NCBI RefSeq assembly: GCF_000758665.1
Contig: NZ_CP009285.1
Location: 806,001-870,000 of the forward strand
From: Paenibacillus borealis
GTDB taxonomy: Bacteria > Bacillota > Bacilli > Paenibacillales > Paenibacillaceae
DNA: 64,000 nt
Reading direction: 5' to 3'
This document shows positions 43,881 to 53,498 of this stretch, in pieces. Each line of letters opens with the position of its first letter. Positions within the stretch are counted from its first letter, which is position 1. The notes beneath the pieces were generated by a model that did not search any database, had not been told where the DNA came from, and saw nothing but the letters and a program-made list of their open reading frames with translations. The position numbers and the translations under genes were made by a program.

Positions 43881-46800
43881 ATGAGAACAATTAAATCAGC
43901 GTGTCAATTACAACCCAAAGCCCTCGAAATAAATGTAGGTGATCAAATTGAGCAATTGGATCAGATTATTAATGATACCAACGGGCATGATTACTTTATG
44001 AAAACGTTCATAACAGATGGAATGAAGACTCTTCTTTCCAAGGGTATAGCTCGTCTTGCCGGAAAGTCCAACGATACTGTATTCCATCTTAAACAGGCTA
44101 TGGGCGGCGGTAAAACGCATTTGATGGTTGGATTTGGGCTCCTAGCAAAGGATTCGGCTCTTCGAGAGACACTAATAGGATCTATGCCATATCAATCAGG
44201 TTTTGATTCGGCAAAGATAGCCGCTTTTAATGGACGTAACAATCCCCATACTTATTTCTGGGGAGAAATTGCTCGTCAGTTAGGTAAAGAGGGCCTCTTC
44301 AGGGAGTATTGGGAATCCGGTGCAAAGGCTCCGGATGAACAATCATGGATAAAACTGTTCGATGGTGAAGAGCCTATCCTTATTCTCTTGGATGAGATGC
44401 CTCCATACTTCCATTATTACAGCACTCAGGTTTTAGGGCAAGGTACGATAGCAGATGTGGTTACCAGAGCCTTTTCAAATATGCTTACAGCAGCTCAAAA
44501 AAAGAAAAATGTCTGTATTGTCGTATCTGACTTAGAGGCTGCCTATGATACTGGTGGGAAGTTAATCCAACGAGCTCTTGATGATGCGACACAAGAACTG
44601 GGGCGTGCTGAGGTTTCGATTACTCCAGTTAATTTGGAATCAAATGAAATCTATGAAATTCTTCGAACGCGACTCTTTCTTTCAAGGCCGGATAAGAGCG
44701 AAATCGCAGAAATTGCCTCAGTCTATGCTTCAAGGCTGGCAGAAGCAGCAAAGGCAAAGACGGTTGAGAGAAGTGCGGAGGCATTAGCCACTGATATTGA
44801 ATCAACCTACCCTTTCCATCCGAGTTTCAAGAGCATTATTGCCCTGTTTAAGGAAAACGAAAAATTCAAACAAACGCGTGGTTTGATGGAATTAGTCTCG
44901 CGTCTATTGAAATCGGTCTGGGAAAGCAAAGAAGATGTTTATCTAATTGGTGCCCAGCATTTTGATCTTTCTATCCACGATGTTCGTGAGAAGTTAGCTG
45001 AAATCTCAGAAATGCGGGATGTGATTGCAAGAGACCTCTGGGATTCTACGGACAGCGCCCATGCGCAGATAATCGACATCAATAACGGGAATCAATATGC
45101 CAAACAAGTTGGAATGCTTTTGCTCACAGCAAGCCTTTCTACTGCTGTCAATTCTGTAAAAGGGCTAACTGAACGTGAAATGCTTGAATGCTTGATCGAC
45201 CCTAATCATCAAGGAAGTGATTTTTTAAGCGCATTTAGTGAGCTTCAAAAGTCCGCCTGGTATTTACACCAGACCCAGGAAGGGCGACACTATTTCAGCC
45301 ATCAAGAAAATTTAACGAAGAAGCTTCAGGGATATGCGGATAAAGCTCCGCAAAACAAGGTAGATGAATTGATACGCCATCGCCTTAATGATATGTATAA
45401 ACCGGTAACCAAAGAAGCCTATGAAAAAGTGATGCCTTTGCCTGAAATGGATGAAGCTGAAGCTGCTCTTAAAACAGGACGTGTACTTTTAATAGTCAGT
45501 CCAGATGGGAAGACTCCTCCAGGTATTGTTTCTAATTTTTTCAAGGCATTGGTTAACAGAAATAATATACTGGTCTTGACTGGCGACAAGTCATCTATTG
45601 CCAGCATTGAGAAAGCCGCCCGCCATGTCTATGCAGTAACAAAAGCGGATAATGAAATTCCTGGTTCACACCCGCAACGCAAAGAATTAGACGAGAAGAA
45701 AGCTCAATATGAACAAGATTTCCAAACCACCGTTCTTTCAGTATTCGACAAACTTCTCTTTCCTGGGAAAAATCAGGGCGAAGAAGTACTTAGGCCGAAA
45801 GCGCTCGATAGTACATATCCGTCGAATGAACCCTATAATGGTGAAAGGCAGATCATAAAAACATTGACTTCAGATCCTATCAAATTGTTTACCCAAATTA
45901 CCGAAAATTTTGATGCGTTACGCGCCAGAGCAGAGTCGTTGCTTTTCGGCTCTCAAGATGAAGTGCGCAAGACAGATTTGATTGATAAAATGAAGCAGAA
46001 GACTCAGATGCCGTGGCTTCCAAATCGTGGATTTGACCAGCTGGCTATTGAGGCATACCAGCGTGGAGTGTGGGAAGACTTAGGGAATGGATACATTACT
46101 AAAAAACCGAAGCCTAAGACAACAGAGGTCATTATCAGCGAAGACTCTTCTCCGGATGACTCAGGCACGGTGCGTTTGAAAATTGATGTGATGAATGCAG
46201 GCAACAGTCCTCGAATTCACTATACAGAAGATAGTGAGGTTTCGGAAAGCAGCCCAGTACTAAGCGACAATACACTGTCAACCAAAGCATTGAAAGTTCA
46301 ATTTCTTGCCGTCGATCCTACTGGAAAGAACCTGACTGGTTCCCCAAATACATGGAACAACCGTCTAACACTGCGCAACCGATTTGACGAAGTTTCCAGG
46401 ACAGTTGAACTGTATGTCGCACCGAGAGGTAGAATTAAGTACACTTTGGACGGTTCTGAAGCTAGAAACGGGACGGAATATACAGGTCCTATTCAATTGG
46501 GATACGAAGACGCGACAGTTTATGTTTTTGCCGAGTGTGATGGTCTTGAGGAAAAGCGAACCTTTACTTTTGCTAAGTCGGGCTCCAAGGAGGTTCCCAT
46601 TATTAAAGAGGTTCCCGCGACCTTGTATAGCCCTTCACCAAAACGATTGGATAGTTCCTCGAAAACGTATGAGGGGCTGAAAATGGCTAAGGAGAAAAGT
46701 ATTGAATTTGAACAGGTGACGCTGATGGTGGGCTCTGCACCAAAGGCGATCTATCTTTCTCTTGGTGAAATTAAGATTAGTGCAGAGTTTATTGAGAAGG

Positions 46801-46949
46801 AGCTGATACATCTTCAATCCCTCCTTAGCCCGGACACACCGGTTATTATGACATTTAAAAAGGCCTATACACCAACCGGTTACGATTTAGAGCAATTTGC
46901 CAAACAGCTTGGCATTGAGATAGGAAATGGAGAGGTAGAACAAAAATGA
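43881..46949 (+). CDS. DUF499 family AAA-type ATPase of an anti-phage methylation system
   Basis: 1022 residues. HLKQAMGGGKTHLMVGFGLL is the Walker A region, EEPILILLDEMPPYFHYY the Walker B, and VCIVVSDLEAAYD the sensor strand. RLLKSVWESKEDVYLIGAQH and other segments match the DUF499 proteins that occur with DUF3780 and DUF1156 genes in defence islands. Near the C-terminus (about 850-900) KYTLDGSEARNGTEYTGPI is a chitobiase/Fn3-associated-type beta module. Expected to be the nucleotide-driven sensor or motor of the system. Its stop overlaps the next start (ATGA). Confidence 0.85.
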   Translation: MRTIKSACQLQPKALEINVGDQIEQLDQIINDTNGHDYFMKTFITDGMKTLLSKGIARLAGKSNDTVFHLKQAMGGGKTHLMVGFGLLAKDSALRETLIGSMPYQSGFDSAKIAAFNGRNNPHTYFWGEIARQLGKEGLFREYWESGAKAPDEQSWIKLFDGEEPILILLDEMPPYFHYYSTQVLGQGTIADVVTRAFSNMLTAAQKKKNVCIVVSDLEAAYDTGGKLIQRALDDATQELGRAEVSITPVNLESNEIYEILRTRLFLSRPDKSEIAEIASVYASRLAEAAKAKTVERSAEALATDIESTYPFHPSFKSIIALFKENEKFKQTRGLMELVSRLLKSVWESKEDVYLIGAQHFDLSIHDVREKLAEISEMRDVIARDLWDSTDSAHAQIIDINNGNQYAKQVGMLLLTASLSTAVNSVKGLTEREMLECLIDPNHQGSDFLSAFSELQKSAWYLHQTQEGRHYFSHQENLTKKLQGYADKAPQNKVDELIRHRLNDMYKPVTKEAYEKVMPLPEMDEAEAALKTGRVLLIVSPDGKTPPGIVSNFFKALVNRNNILVLTGDKSSIASIEKAARHVYAVTKADNEIPGSHPQRKELDEKKAQYEQDFQTTVLSVFDKLLFPGKNQGEEVLRPKALDSTYPSNEPYNGERQIIKTLTSDPIKLFTQITENFDALRARAESLLFGSQDEVRKTDLIDKMKQKTQMPWLPNRGFDQLAIEAYQRGVWEDLGNGYITKKPKPKTTEVIISEDSSPDDSGTVRLKIDVMNAGNSPRIHYTEDSEVSESSPVLSDNTLSTKALKVQFLAVDPTGKNLTGSPNTWNNRLTLRNRFDEVSRTVELYVAPRGRIKYTLDGSEARNGTEYTGPIQLGYEDATVYVFAECDGLEEKRTFTFAKSGSKEVPIIKEVPATLYSPSPKRLDSSSKTYEGLKMAKEKSIEFEQVTLMVGSAPKAIYLSLGEIKISAEFIEKELIHLQSLLSPDTPVIMTFKKAYTPTGYDLEQFAKQLGIEIGNGEVEQK

Positions 46950-47533
46950 TCAGCACTACAGATTTCGGAGCGCCAACAGAATTTGGGATGCACCATTTTT
47001 ATGCGGAGATTCCTCCAGCTCCACGAGATGCAATCTGTATTTATGAGGATTTTGGTTTCGGTGGCGATGAAACTCGACGTGAAACGGTTGAATGCAGGCT
47101 GGTTCTTGCTCGGGAGCTTTGGAACAAAATCCGTGATGACGCCAGACGCGATTTTAATGCACGCTTGAAAAGCAAAAAGCAAAGCACCGGCAGTTGGACA
47201 ATTGGAAAAGTCAAGCTGGACCGCTTTCTGGGTAGAGAGTTATGCGTCTTGGGTTGGGCAGCGGAGCATGCTTCACCGGATGAGTGCCTTGTCATATGTC
47301 AAAAGTGGCTGGCATTGCGTCCCGAGGAGCGTTGGTGGCTTTACAGCAAAACGGCCTCGGAGGCAGGACATGATGATCAGTCCGGGCGAGGCTGGCGCAA
47401 AGCACTTTACTGCGCCTTGTCTGACGGTTCGAATATTAGACTGGAACCCAAAAAGAAGCCAAAGACTAAACAGAAGCCCGAACAACAAGAGACACTGACG
47501 CTTTTTGATTTCATGGAAAAGGGAGATATTTAA
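46946..47533 (+). CDS. DUF3780 family protein of the anti-phage methylation system
   Basis: 195 residues; ATGA overlap with the previous gene and TAATG overlap with the next. FGAPTEFGMHHFYAEIPPAP, WNKIRDDARRDFNARLKS and RPEERWWLYSKTASEAG are typical of the DUF3780 proteins that always sit between a DUF499 ATPase and a DUF1156 methylase. A conserved basic tail (KKKPKTKQKPEQQ) and LTLFDFMEKG end the protein. Biochemical role unknown; the coupling implies a complex. Confidence 0.82.
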   Translation: MISTTDFGAPTEFGMHHFYAEIPPAPRDAICIYEDFGFGGDETRRETVECRLVLARELWNKIRDDARRDFNARLKSKKQSTGSWTIGKVKLDRFLGRELCVLGWAAEHASPDECLVICQKWLALRPEERWWLYSKTASEAGHDDQSGRGWRKALYCALSDGSNIRLEPKKKPKTKQKPEQQETLTLFDFMEKGDI

Positions 47534-50367
47534 TGGCACTAGTACCATTTGAATGGAAAGATAAACCGGCACTGATTGAGCATCTTTTTCCAGTGCAAAA
47601 ATTATCTGCTGAGAGCTACAAAGAACAGATGGCCAATACAGGTAAAGCCCTTACTGCTCTTGGTAGCTACTGGAAAGGACGAAAGCCGCTTATTCTAAGT
47701 AAAGCATGTATATTGGGGGCGTTGCTTCCTGCTACAGAGGATCGGCTTCAAGATCTGGAGATATTTGAGCTATTGATGGGGATGGATTCGGATTCGATGC
47801 AAAAACGGCTTGAAGAAAAACTCCCTGCGTCCAAAAGAGATACTGTTGGTGAACTTTTGGTCCTTCCTTACAATGAACAGGTGAAAGCTGCTAAACGCCC
47901 TGATGAGATTGGGGATTCACTTAGTATTCATATTTGGACAAAGGTTAACCAGTACCTTGGCACTTCGGCTGCCTCCTTTCCTGAACTAATAGAACAAATC
48001 GGGACAGCACGCTATGGGCGTCGCCCTAAAGTAGCGGATGTTTTTTGTGGGAGTGGGCAAATCCCTTTTGAAGCAGCTCGCTTAGGATGTGATGTTTATG
48101 CTTCGGATCTTAACCCTATCGCCTGCATGCTCACTTGGGGAGGCTACAATATCGTTGGTGCTAGTGAGGAGAAGCGAATTAAGATTGATAATGATCAGGA
48201 ACATCTAGCAAGAAAAGTTAGAAAAGAGCTTGAAGAGCTTGGTGTTGATTCGGACGGCAATGGATGGACAGCAAAAGCATATTTGTATTGTAATGAGGTG
48301 GTTTGTCCTGAGTCCGGTTGGAAGGTTCCATTACTGCCAACTAAGGTGATAAGTCAAGATTATATGGCAGTTGCAGAACTCATCCCGCTTCCAGATGAAA
48401 AAAGGTATAAGATTGATATTCGCTTTGTAAATAGTGAAGAGGATATTAAAAATGCTAAAGTGGGAACCGTGCAGGGTGCTGATTTGGTTCATAGCCCTGA
48501 TGGGGCGAATATTTATAGAGTAAGTCTAAAGTCAATTCGTGGAGATTATAAGGACAGTAGAGATACCAAAAATAAACTGCGGCTTTGGTCGAAGACCGAC
48601 TTCATTCCGCTTCCTGGCGATATCTATCAAGAAAGACTTTATTGTGTTCAGTGGCAAAATAAAATCGATGGAAAAAACCAGGTGCAAATAAGACCTGTAA
48701 CTCCGGGCGACGAAGAACGTGAGCAAAAGGTCATAAACTATGTCCGTGAACATCTTGAGGAATGGCAGGATAAAGGATACATCCCGGATATGGTCATTGA
48801 AAAGGGTTATAATACGGATCAGCCAATTCGCGAACGGGGATGGACCCATTGGCATCATTTGTTTAATCCGAGACAGTTGATGGTTAATGGCTTAATCAAT
48901 AAATATTGTGATGCTTATTTGGCGCCCAACTTTGCGCAACTATTGAATTACAATAGCAGATTATGTGTGTGGCATAGCGCAAAGGGACAAGGGGCCGGCA
49001 GTATTTCCAATGTATTTTATAATCAGGCACTTAACACTTTATATAATTACGGATGTAGAAGTTTGGAACTCGCACTGAAAAAGATGGCTGATCCTATAAA
49101 AAATGAACCATTAACAAATACAGTTCTATTCAGATCCGAAGCCCATCCGGCCCAAGAGTTAGAAGTCGAAAACGACATTTATGTAACCGATCCTCCCTAT
49201 GGTGATGCGGTCAAATATGAAGAGATCACCGAATTCTTCATCGCTTGGCTTCGTAAAAATCCTCCAAAGGAATTTGCCCACTGGACTTGGGACAGCCGTC
49301 GTTCGTTAGCAATTAAAGGAGAGGATGAGGGCTTCCGGCAAGGCATGGTGGCAGCATACCGTAAGATGGCTCAAAAAATGCCGGACAATGGCATCCAGAT
49401 TCTGATGTTTACCCATCAAAGTGGGACTATCTGGGCGGATATGGCAAACATTATCTGGGCCAGCGGCCTGCAGGTGACAGCGGCTTGGTATGTGGTAACA
49501 GAAACCGACTCTGCCTTGCGTCAGGGAGCCAACGTCAAAGGGACTATTATTCTCGTTCTCCGCAAACGTCATCAAGAGCTGGAAACCTTCCGTGATGATC
49601 TGGGCTGGGAGATCGAGGACGCGGTTAAAGAACAGGTTGAATCATTGATTGGGCTGGATACGAGGGTACGGGCCCAAGGTTCCGAAGGCCTCTATACCGA
49701 TGCTGACTTACAGATGGCCGGATATGCCGCCGCATTGAAAGTTCTGACAGCCTATTCTCGTATTGACGGCAAGCAAATGGTTATCGAGGCCGAAGCCCCA
49801 CGCCAGAAAGGCAAAAAGACCTTTGTAGATGATCTGATCGATTTTTCAGTTCAGACAGCCGTCCAGTTCCTTGTCCCGGTGGGATTTGAAAAAGCTGAAT
49901 GGCAGAAACTGCAACCAGTCGAGCGTTTCTATCTAAAAATGGTTGAAATGGAACATCAGGGTGTCAAAACATTAGATAACTACCAGAACTTTGCTAAAGC
50001 CTTCAAAGTCCGCTACTTTGAACAGTTGCTGAGTGACAGCTCAAAAGCCAATTTTGTACGTTTAAAGCTATCTACCGAGTTTAAGAGTACGTTAATGAAT
50101 GAAAATGCCGAGATTGGTAGAACACCGCTAAGAGCCTTACTCTACAGTCTTTTTGAACTCTCCAAAGAAGTGGAAGTGGATGATGTGCTGCTGCACCTTA
50201 TGGAGAACTGTCCTAACTATCTGAATAACAAAGCTCTGCTCGCCAAAATGGCCGACTACCTGGCAGAGAAACGGGAGGGTATTTTGGGAACGAAAGCATC
50301 TAATCCCAACGTGGAGGCAAGCTGTGCACGCATACTCGCGGAATCTATAAGGAACCAGAGGTTATAA
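47533..50367 (+). CDS. DUF1156 adenine-specific DNA methyltransferase
   Basis: 944 residues. Motif I KVADVFCGSGQIPFEAARLG (near 165-180) binds S-adenosylmethionine and YVTDPPYGDAVKYEE (near 550) is the catalytic DPPY motif of N6-adenine methylases. The N-terminal 100 residues match DUF1156. The long insert between motifs I and IV (about 190-540) likely contains the target-recognition region. TLDWHWT-type zinc cysteines are only partly present (LYCNEVVCPESG). Would mark host DNA for the linked helicase/nuclease. Overlaps the DUF3780 gene by one base. Confidence 0.88.
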   Translation: MALVPFEWKDKPALIEHLFPVQKLSAESYKEQMANTGKALTALGSYWKGRKPLILSKACILGALLPATEDRLQDLEIFELLMGMDSDSMQKRLEEKLPASKRDTVGELLVLPYNEQVKAAKRPDEIGDSLSIHIWTKVNQYLGTSAASFPELIEQIGTARYGRRPKVADVFCGSGQIPFEAARLGCDVYASDLNPIACMLTWGGYNIVGASEEKRIKIDNDQEHLARKVRKELEELGVDSDGNGWTAKAYLYCNEVVCPESGWKVPLLPTKVISQDYMAVAELIPLPDEKRYKIDIRFVNSEEDIKNAKVGTVQGADLVHSPDGANIYRVSLKSIRGDYKDSRDTKNKLRLWSKTDFIPLPGDIYQERLYCVQWQNKIDGKNQVQIRPVTPGDEEREQKVINYVREHLEEWQDKGYIPDMVIEKGYNTDQPIRERGWTHWHHLFNPRQLMVNGLINKYCDAYLAPNFAQLLNYNSRLCVWHSAKGQGAGSISNVFYNQALNTLYNYGCRSLELALKKMADPIKNEPLTNTVLFRSEAHPAQELEVENDIYVTDPPYGDAVKYEEITEFFIAWLRKNPPKEFAHWTWDSRRSLAIKGEDEGFRQGMVAAYRKMAQKMPDNGIQILMFTHQSGTIWADMANIIWASGLQVTAAWYVVTETDSALRQGANVKGTIILVLRKRHQELETFRDDLGWEIEDAVKEQVESLIGLDTRVRAQGSEGLYTDADLQMAGYAAALKVLTAYSRIDGKQMVIEAEAPRQKGKKTFVDDLIDFSVQTAVQFLVPVGFEKAEWQKLQPVERFYLKMVEMEHQGVKTLDNYQNFAKAFKVRYFEQLLSDSSKANFVRLKLSTEFKSTLMNENAEIGRTPLRALLYSLFELSKEVEVDDVLLHLMENCPNYLNNKALLAKMADYLAEKREGILGTKASNPNVEASCARILAESIRNQRL

Positions 50368-50370
50368 GAT

Positions 50371-53088
50371 ATGACGATAAAGCGTTTCTCATCCCGAACA
50401 GAAAGATTGGATACTGAGTTTTTAGCACAAACTCTTAATGGTGCATCCAAGTATTTCCGTATTGCAGGCTATTTTAGGAGCTCTATTTTTGAACTAGTCG
50501 GCGAGGAGATCGCCCAAATTTCAGAAGTGAAGATTATCTGTAATTCCGAGTTAGACCTGGCCGATTTTCAGGTTGCAACAGGGCGGAATACAGCCCTTAA
50601 AGAACACTGGAACGAAGTGGATGTAGAAGCTGAAGCACTTCTGAAAAAGGAGCGCTATCAGATTCTCGATCAGCTTTTGCAGTCTGGTAATGTGGAGATC
50701 AGAGTAGTGCCGAGGGAGCGCTTGTTTCTCCATGGAAAGGCCGGATCCATACACTATCCGGATGGTACCCGCAAGTCTTTCATTGGTTCTGTGAACGAGT
50801 CGAAAAGTGCGTTTGCCCATAACTATGAACTGGTATGGCAAGATGACGATGAGGAAAGCGCTGACTGGGTAGAGAGGGAATTCTGGGCCTTGTGGAACGA
50901 TGGTGTTCCTCTTCCGGAAGCTATTTTGGCAGAGATAAATCGTGTGGCCAATCGACGGGAGATCACGGTTGAAGTATTGAAACCCGATGAGGTCCCGGCT
51001 GCTGCAATGGCTGAAGCTCCAATATATCGAGGGGGAGAACAATTGCAGCCATGGCAGCGTTCCTTTGTAAGCATGTTCCTGGAGCACAGAGAAATGTACG
51101 GGAAAGCCCGCTTGCTTTTGGCAGACGAGGTCGGAGTTGGTAAGACGCTCTCCATGGCAACCAGCGCTCTGGTGAGTGCCCTTCTTGAAGATGGCTCGGT
51201 TCTCATTCTTGCTCCGTCCACGTTAACGATTCAGTGGCAAATAGAGATGATGGATAAGCTTGGAATTCCTACTGCTGTCTGGTCTTCTCAGAAAAAGGTG
51301 TGGCTTGGTGTTGAAGGTCAGATTTTATCCCCACGCGGAGATTCATCTTCTATAAAAAAATGTCCTTATAAAATTGCCATCATATCGACTGGATTGATCA
51401 TGCACCAGCGGGAGAGAGCTGACTTTGTCAAAGAAGCAGGAATGCTCCTTAAAAATCGATTCGGGACAGTTATTCTGGATGAAGCACACAAAGCAAGAGC
51501 AAGAGGGGGACTTGGCGATAAAGCAGCTGAGCCTAATAATCTTCTTGCCTTTATGCAGCAGATCGGAAAACGAACAAAGCATTTGATACTAGGTACTGCG
51601 ACACCTATCCAGACGGATGTGCGGGAACTATGGGATCTTTTGGGGATTTTGAATAGTGGAGCATCGTTTGTTCTGGGTGATTCATTGTCCCCTTGGCGAG
51701 ACCATGAACAAGCAATCCCATTAGTAACTGGGAAAAGTCAGGTCACTTCTGAGAGAGAGGCTTGGCAGTGGTTAAGCAACCCACTGCCTCCATCAAATGA
51801 ACACCATATAATCCAGCAGATTCGAGATCATTTGGCAATTGACACCCAATCTTTTTTATGTGCACACCGGTTTGAAGACCTGGACTATATGATTCAGAAC
51901 ATGTGGCTCTCTGAGTGTTTAGAACCTAGATTCTTCAAAGAAAATAACCCTGTATTGCGTCATACTGTGTTAAGAAAGCGAAAACAGCTTGAAGACGACG
52001 GACTATTAGAAAAAGTCGGTGTTAATACGCATCCAATAACCAGAAACCTTGCACAGTACCAGTCTCGCTTTGTCGGATTAGGGATTCCAACAAACACACC
52101 CTTTCAGGTTGCGTATGAAAAAGCTGAAGAGTTTTGTAAGCTTCTTCAATCTAGAACTAAAGCAGGCGGCTTTATGAAATCTTTGATGCTGCAGCGTATT
52201 TGTTCAAGTTTTGCCTCCGGCTTGAAAACTGCACAGAAAATGCTTAAGCACTCTGTTTCAAGTGAGGATGAAGAGCGCATTGAAGAAGTAGAGCATATCC
52301 TTTCTGAAATGACGCCTGCAGAAGTGTCCTGCCTTAAAGAAATAGAGACACAGCTATCACGTGCTGAAGCCGTAGATTCAAAGCTCAATACAGTAAAGTG
52401 GTTCTTAACAGAATTCAGGAGTGACGGAAAAACATGGCTTGAACATGGCTGTATTATTTTCAGTCAATACTATGACACTGCGGAATGGATCGCTAAAGAG
52501 CTTGCCAAATCTCTCAAAGGTGAAATTGTGGCAGTATATGCGGGTGTTGGGAAGAGTGGACTTTTCCGTGGTGAGCAGTTTAACAATGTTGAGCGTGAAG
52601 TTATAAAGTCTGCGGTTAAAACTCGTGAGATCCGGCTAGTTGTAGCAACCGATGCGGCCTGCGAAGGGTTGAATCTTCAAACATTAGGCACCTTGATTAA
52701 CATTGATCTTCCATGGAATCCATCTCGACTCGAACAGCGATTGGGTAGAATTAAGCGGTTCGGTCAAGCTCGAAAGTTTGTCGATATGCTCAACCTGGTC
52801 TATAGCGAAACTCAGGATGAGAAGGTTTACAATGTTTTATCAGACCGCCTTCGTGACACATATGATATTTTTGGAAGCCTCCCTGACACAATCGATGATG
52901 AATGGATTGAAGATGAAGAAGAGCTTAAAGGTCGAATGAACGAATACATGCACGAAAGGAAAAGGGCTCAGGATGCTTTTACTGTGAAGTATCGTGGAAC
53001 CATAGATCCTGAGGCGGATTTGTGGGAAAGATGTGCATCCGTTCTATCACGTCGTGACATTGTAAGTAAGCTAAGTGAGCCTTGGTAA
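50371..53088 (+). CDS. PLD-nuclease/SNF2-like helicase of the anti-phage methylation system
   Basis: 905 residues, three bases after the methylase. Residues about 1-200 form a phospholipase-D-type nuclease: FLHGKAGSIHYPDG then FIGSVNESKSAF (HxK...GSxN). The helicase follows: RLLLADEVGVGKTLSMATSA (Walker A, about 249), VILDEAHKARARGG (DEAH), LILGTATPIQTD (III), and RLVVATDAACEGLNLQTLG plus RLEQRLGRIKRFGQARK (V/VI). The N-terminal nuclease fused to an SF2 helicase is the expected effector of DUF499/DUF3780/DUF1156 clusters: unmethylated foreign DNA would be translocated and cut. The nuclease appears intact. Confidence 0.88.
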   Translation: MTIKRFSSRTERLDTEFLAQTLNGASKYFRIAGYFRSSIFELVGEEIAQISEVKIICNSELDLADFQVATGRNTALKEHWNEVDVEAEALLKKERYQILDQLLQSGNVEIRVVPRERLFLHGKAGSIHYPDGTRKSFIGSVNESKSAFAHNYELVWQDDDEESADWVEREFWALWNDGVPLPEAILAEINRVANRREITVEVLKPDEVPAAAMAEAPIYRGGEQLQPWQRSFVSMFLEHREMYGKARLLLADEVGVGKTLSMATSALVSALLEDGSVLILAPSTLTIQWQIEMMDKLGIPTAVWSSQKKVWLGVEGQILSPRGDSSSIKKCPYKIAIISTGLIMHQRERADFVKEAGMLLKNRFGTVILDEAHKARARGGLGDKAAEPNNLLAFMQQIGKRTKHLILGTATPIQTDVRELWDLLGILNSGASFVLGDSLSPWRDHEQAIPLVTGKSQVTSEREAWQWLSNPLPPSNEHHIIQQIRDHLAIDTQSFLCAHRFEDLDYMIQNMWLSECLEPRFFKENNPVLRHTVLRKRKQLEDDGLLEKVGVNTHPITRNLAQYQSRFVGLGIPTNTPFQVAYEKAEEFCKLLQSRTKAGGFMKSLMLQRICSSFASGLKTAQKMLKHSVSSEDEERIEEVEHILSEMTPAEVSCLKEIETQLSRAEAVDSKLNTVKWFLTEFRSDGKTWLEHGCIIFSQYYDTAEWIAKELAKSLKGEIVAVYAGVGKSGLFRGEQFNNVEREVIKSAVKTREIRLVVATDAACEGLNLQTLGTLINIDLPWNPSRLEQRLGRIKRFGQARKFVDMLNLVYSETQDEKVYNVLSDRLRDTYDIFGSLPDTIDDEWIEDEEELKGRMNEYMHERKRAQDAFTVKYRGTIDPEADLWERCASVLSRRDIVSKLSEPW

Positions 53089-53377
53089 TAAGATCCACAT
53101 GCGCACGTTCTGTGCTCAGAAGGTAGGATACTGGAATTTTCAAAAATCAAAACGGGCATGGTACTGCCTATAATAGCAAGTAAATGCTTCACTTCGTTTC
53201 ACTCGAAATGGGAATGAACAAGGAAATCCAGAGTCATTTTCCACCTCGCTTCATAGACTTCAGCGAGCAATTTGCCGATCGAGTCATTCGCGACTTTGGT
53301 GATGCTTTATGATTAATGGAGCATTTATGGAAACTAAACAACTATCAGTATAATTTTTGCAATCAAATACATTTTAA
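53089..53377. other. Intergenic region between methylation system and sbcDC
   Basis: No gene. A short palindrome-like run (GCGCACGTTCTGTGC) lies at 53101-53115. The next recognisable signal is the hairpin/SOS-like promoter at 53378. Confidence 0.4.
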
Positions 53378-53424
53378 GAACAAAAGTTCGCTGACAGAGG
53401 GTTGTCAGCGAACTTTTGTTTAAT
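53378..53424 (+). promoter_or_regulatory. SOS-like box, CTGACA and perfect palindrome, site D (sbcDC)
   Basis: GAACAAAAGTTC (53378-53389) is an exact GAAC-N4-GTTC LexA-like core. One base later CTGACA (53391-53396), then 22 bases to TTTAAT (53419-53424). CAAAAGTTCGCTGACA and TGTCAGCGAACTTTTG form a perfect 16-bp hairpin with loop GAGGGT followed by TTTAAT, so the site may also end upstream transcription. Confidence 0.6.
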
Positions 53425-53498
53425 AGAGATACATAAATAACAAGGCAATCTTGTAACGGCAAAGTTTGAAATAAGACAATCCGAAAGGACGGAGAACC

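Noticed and set aside
43567-43890. 107-residue hydrophobic open frame on the minus strand
   Set aside because: It begins with TTG inside the DUF499 start region, has no ribosome-binding site, covers the putative promoter and matches no family.
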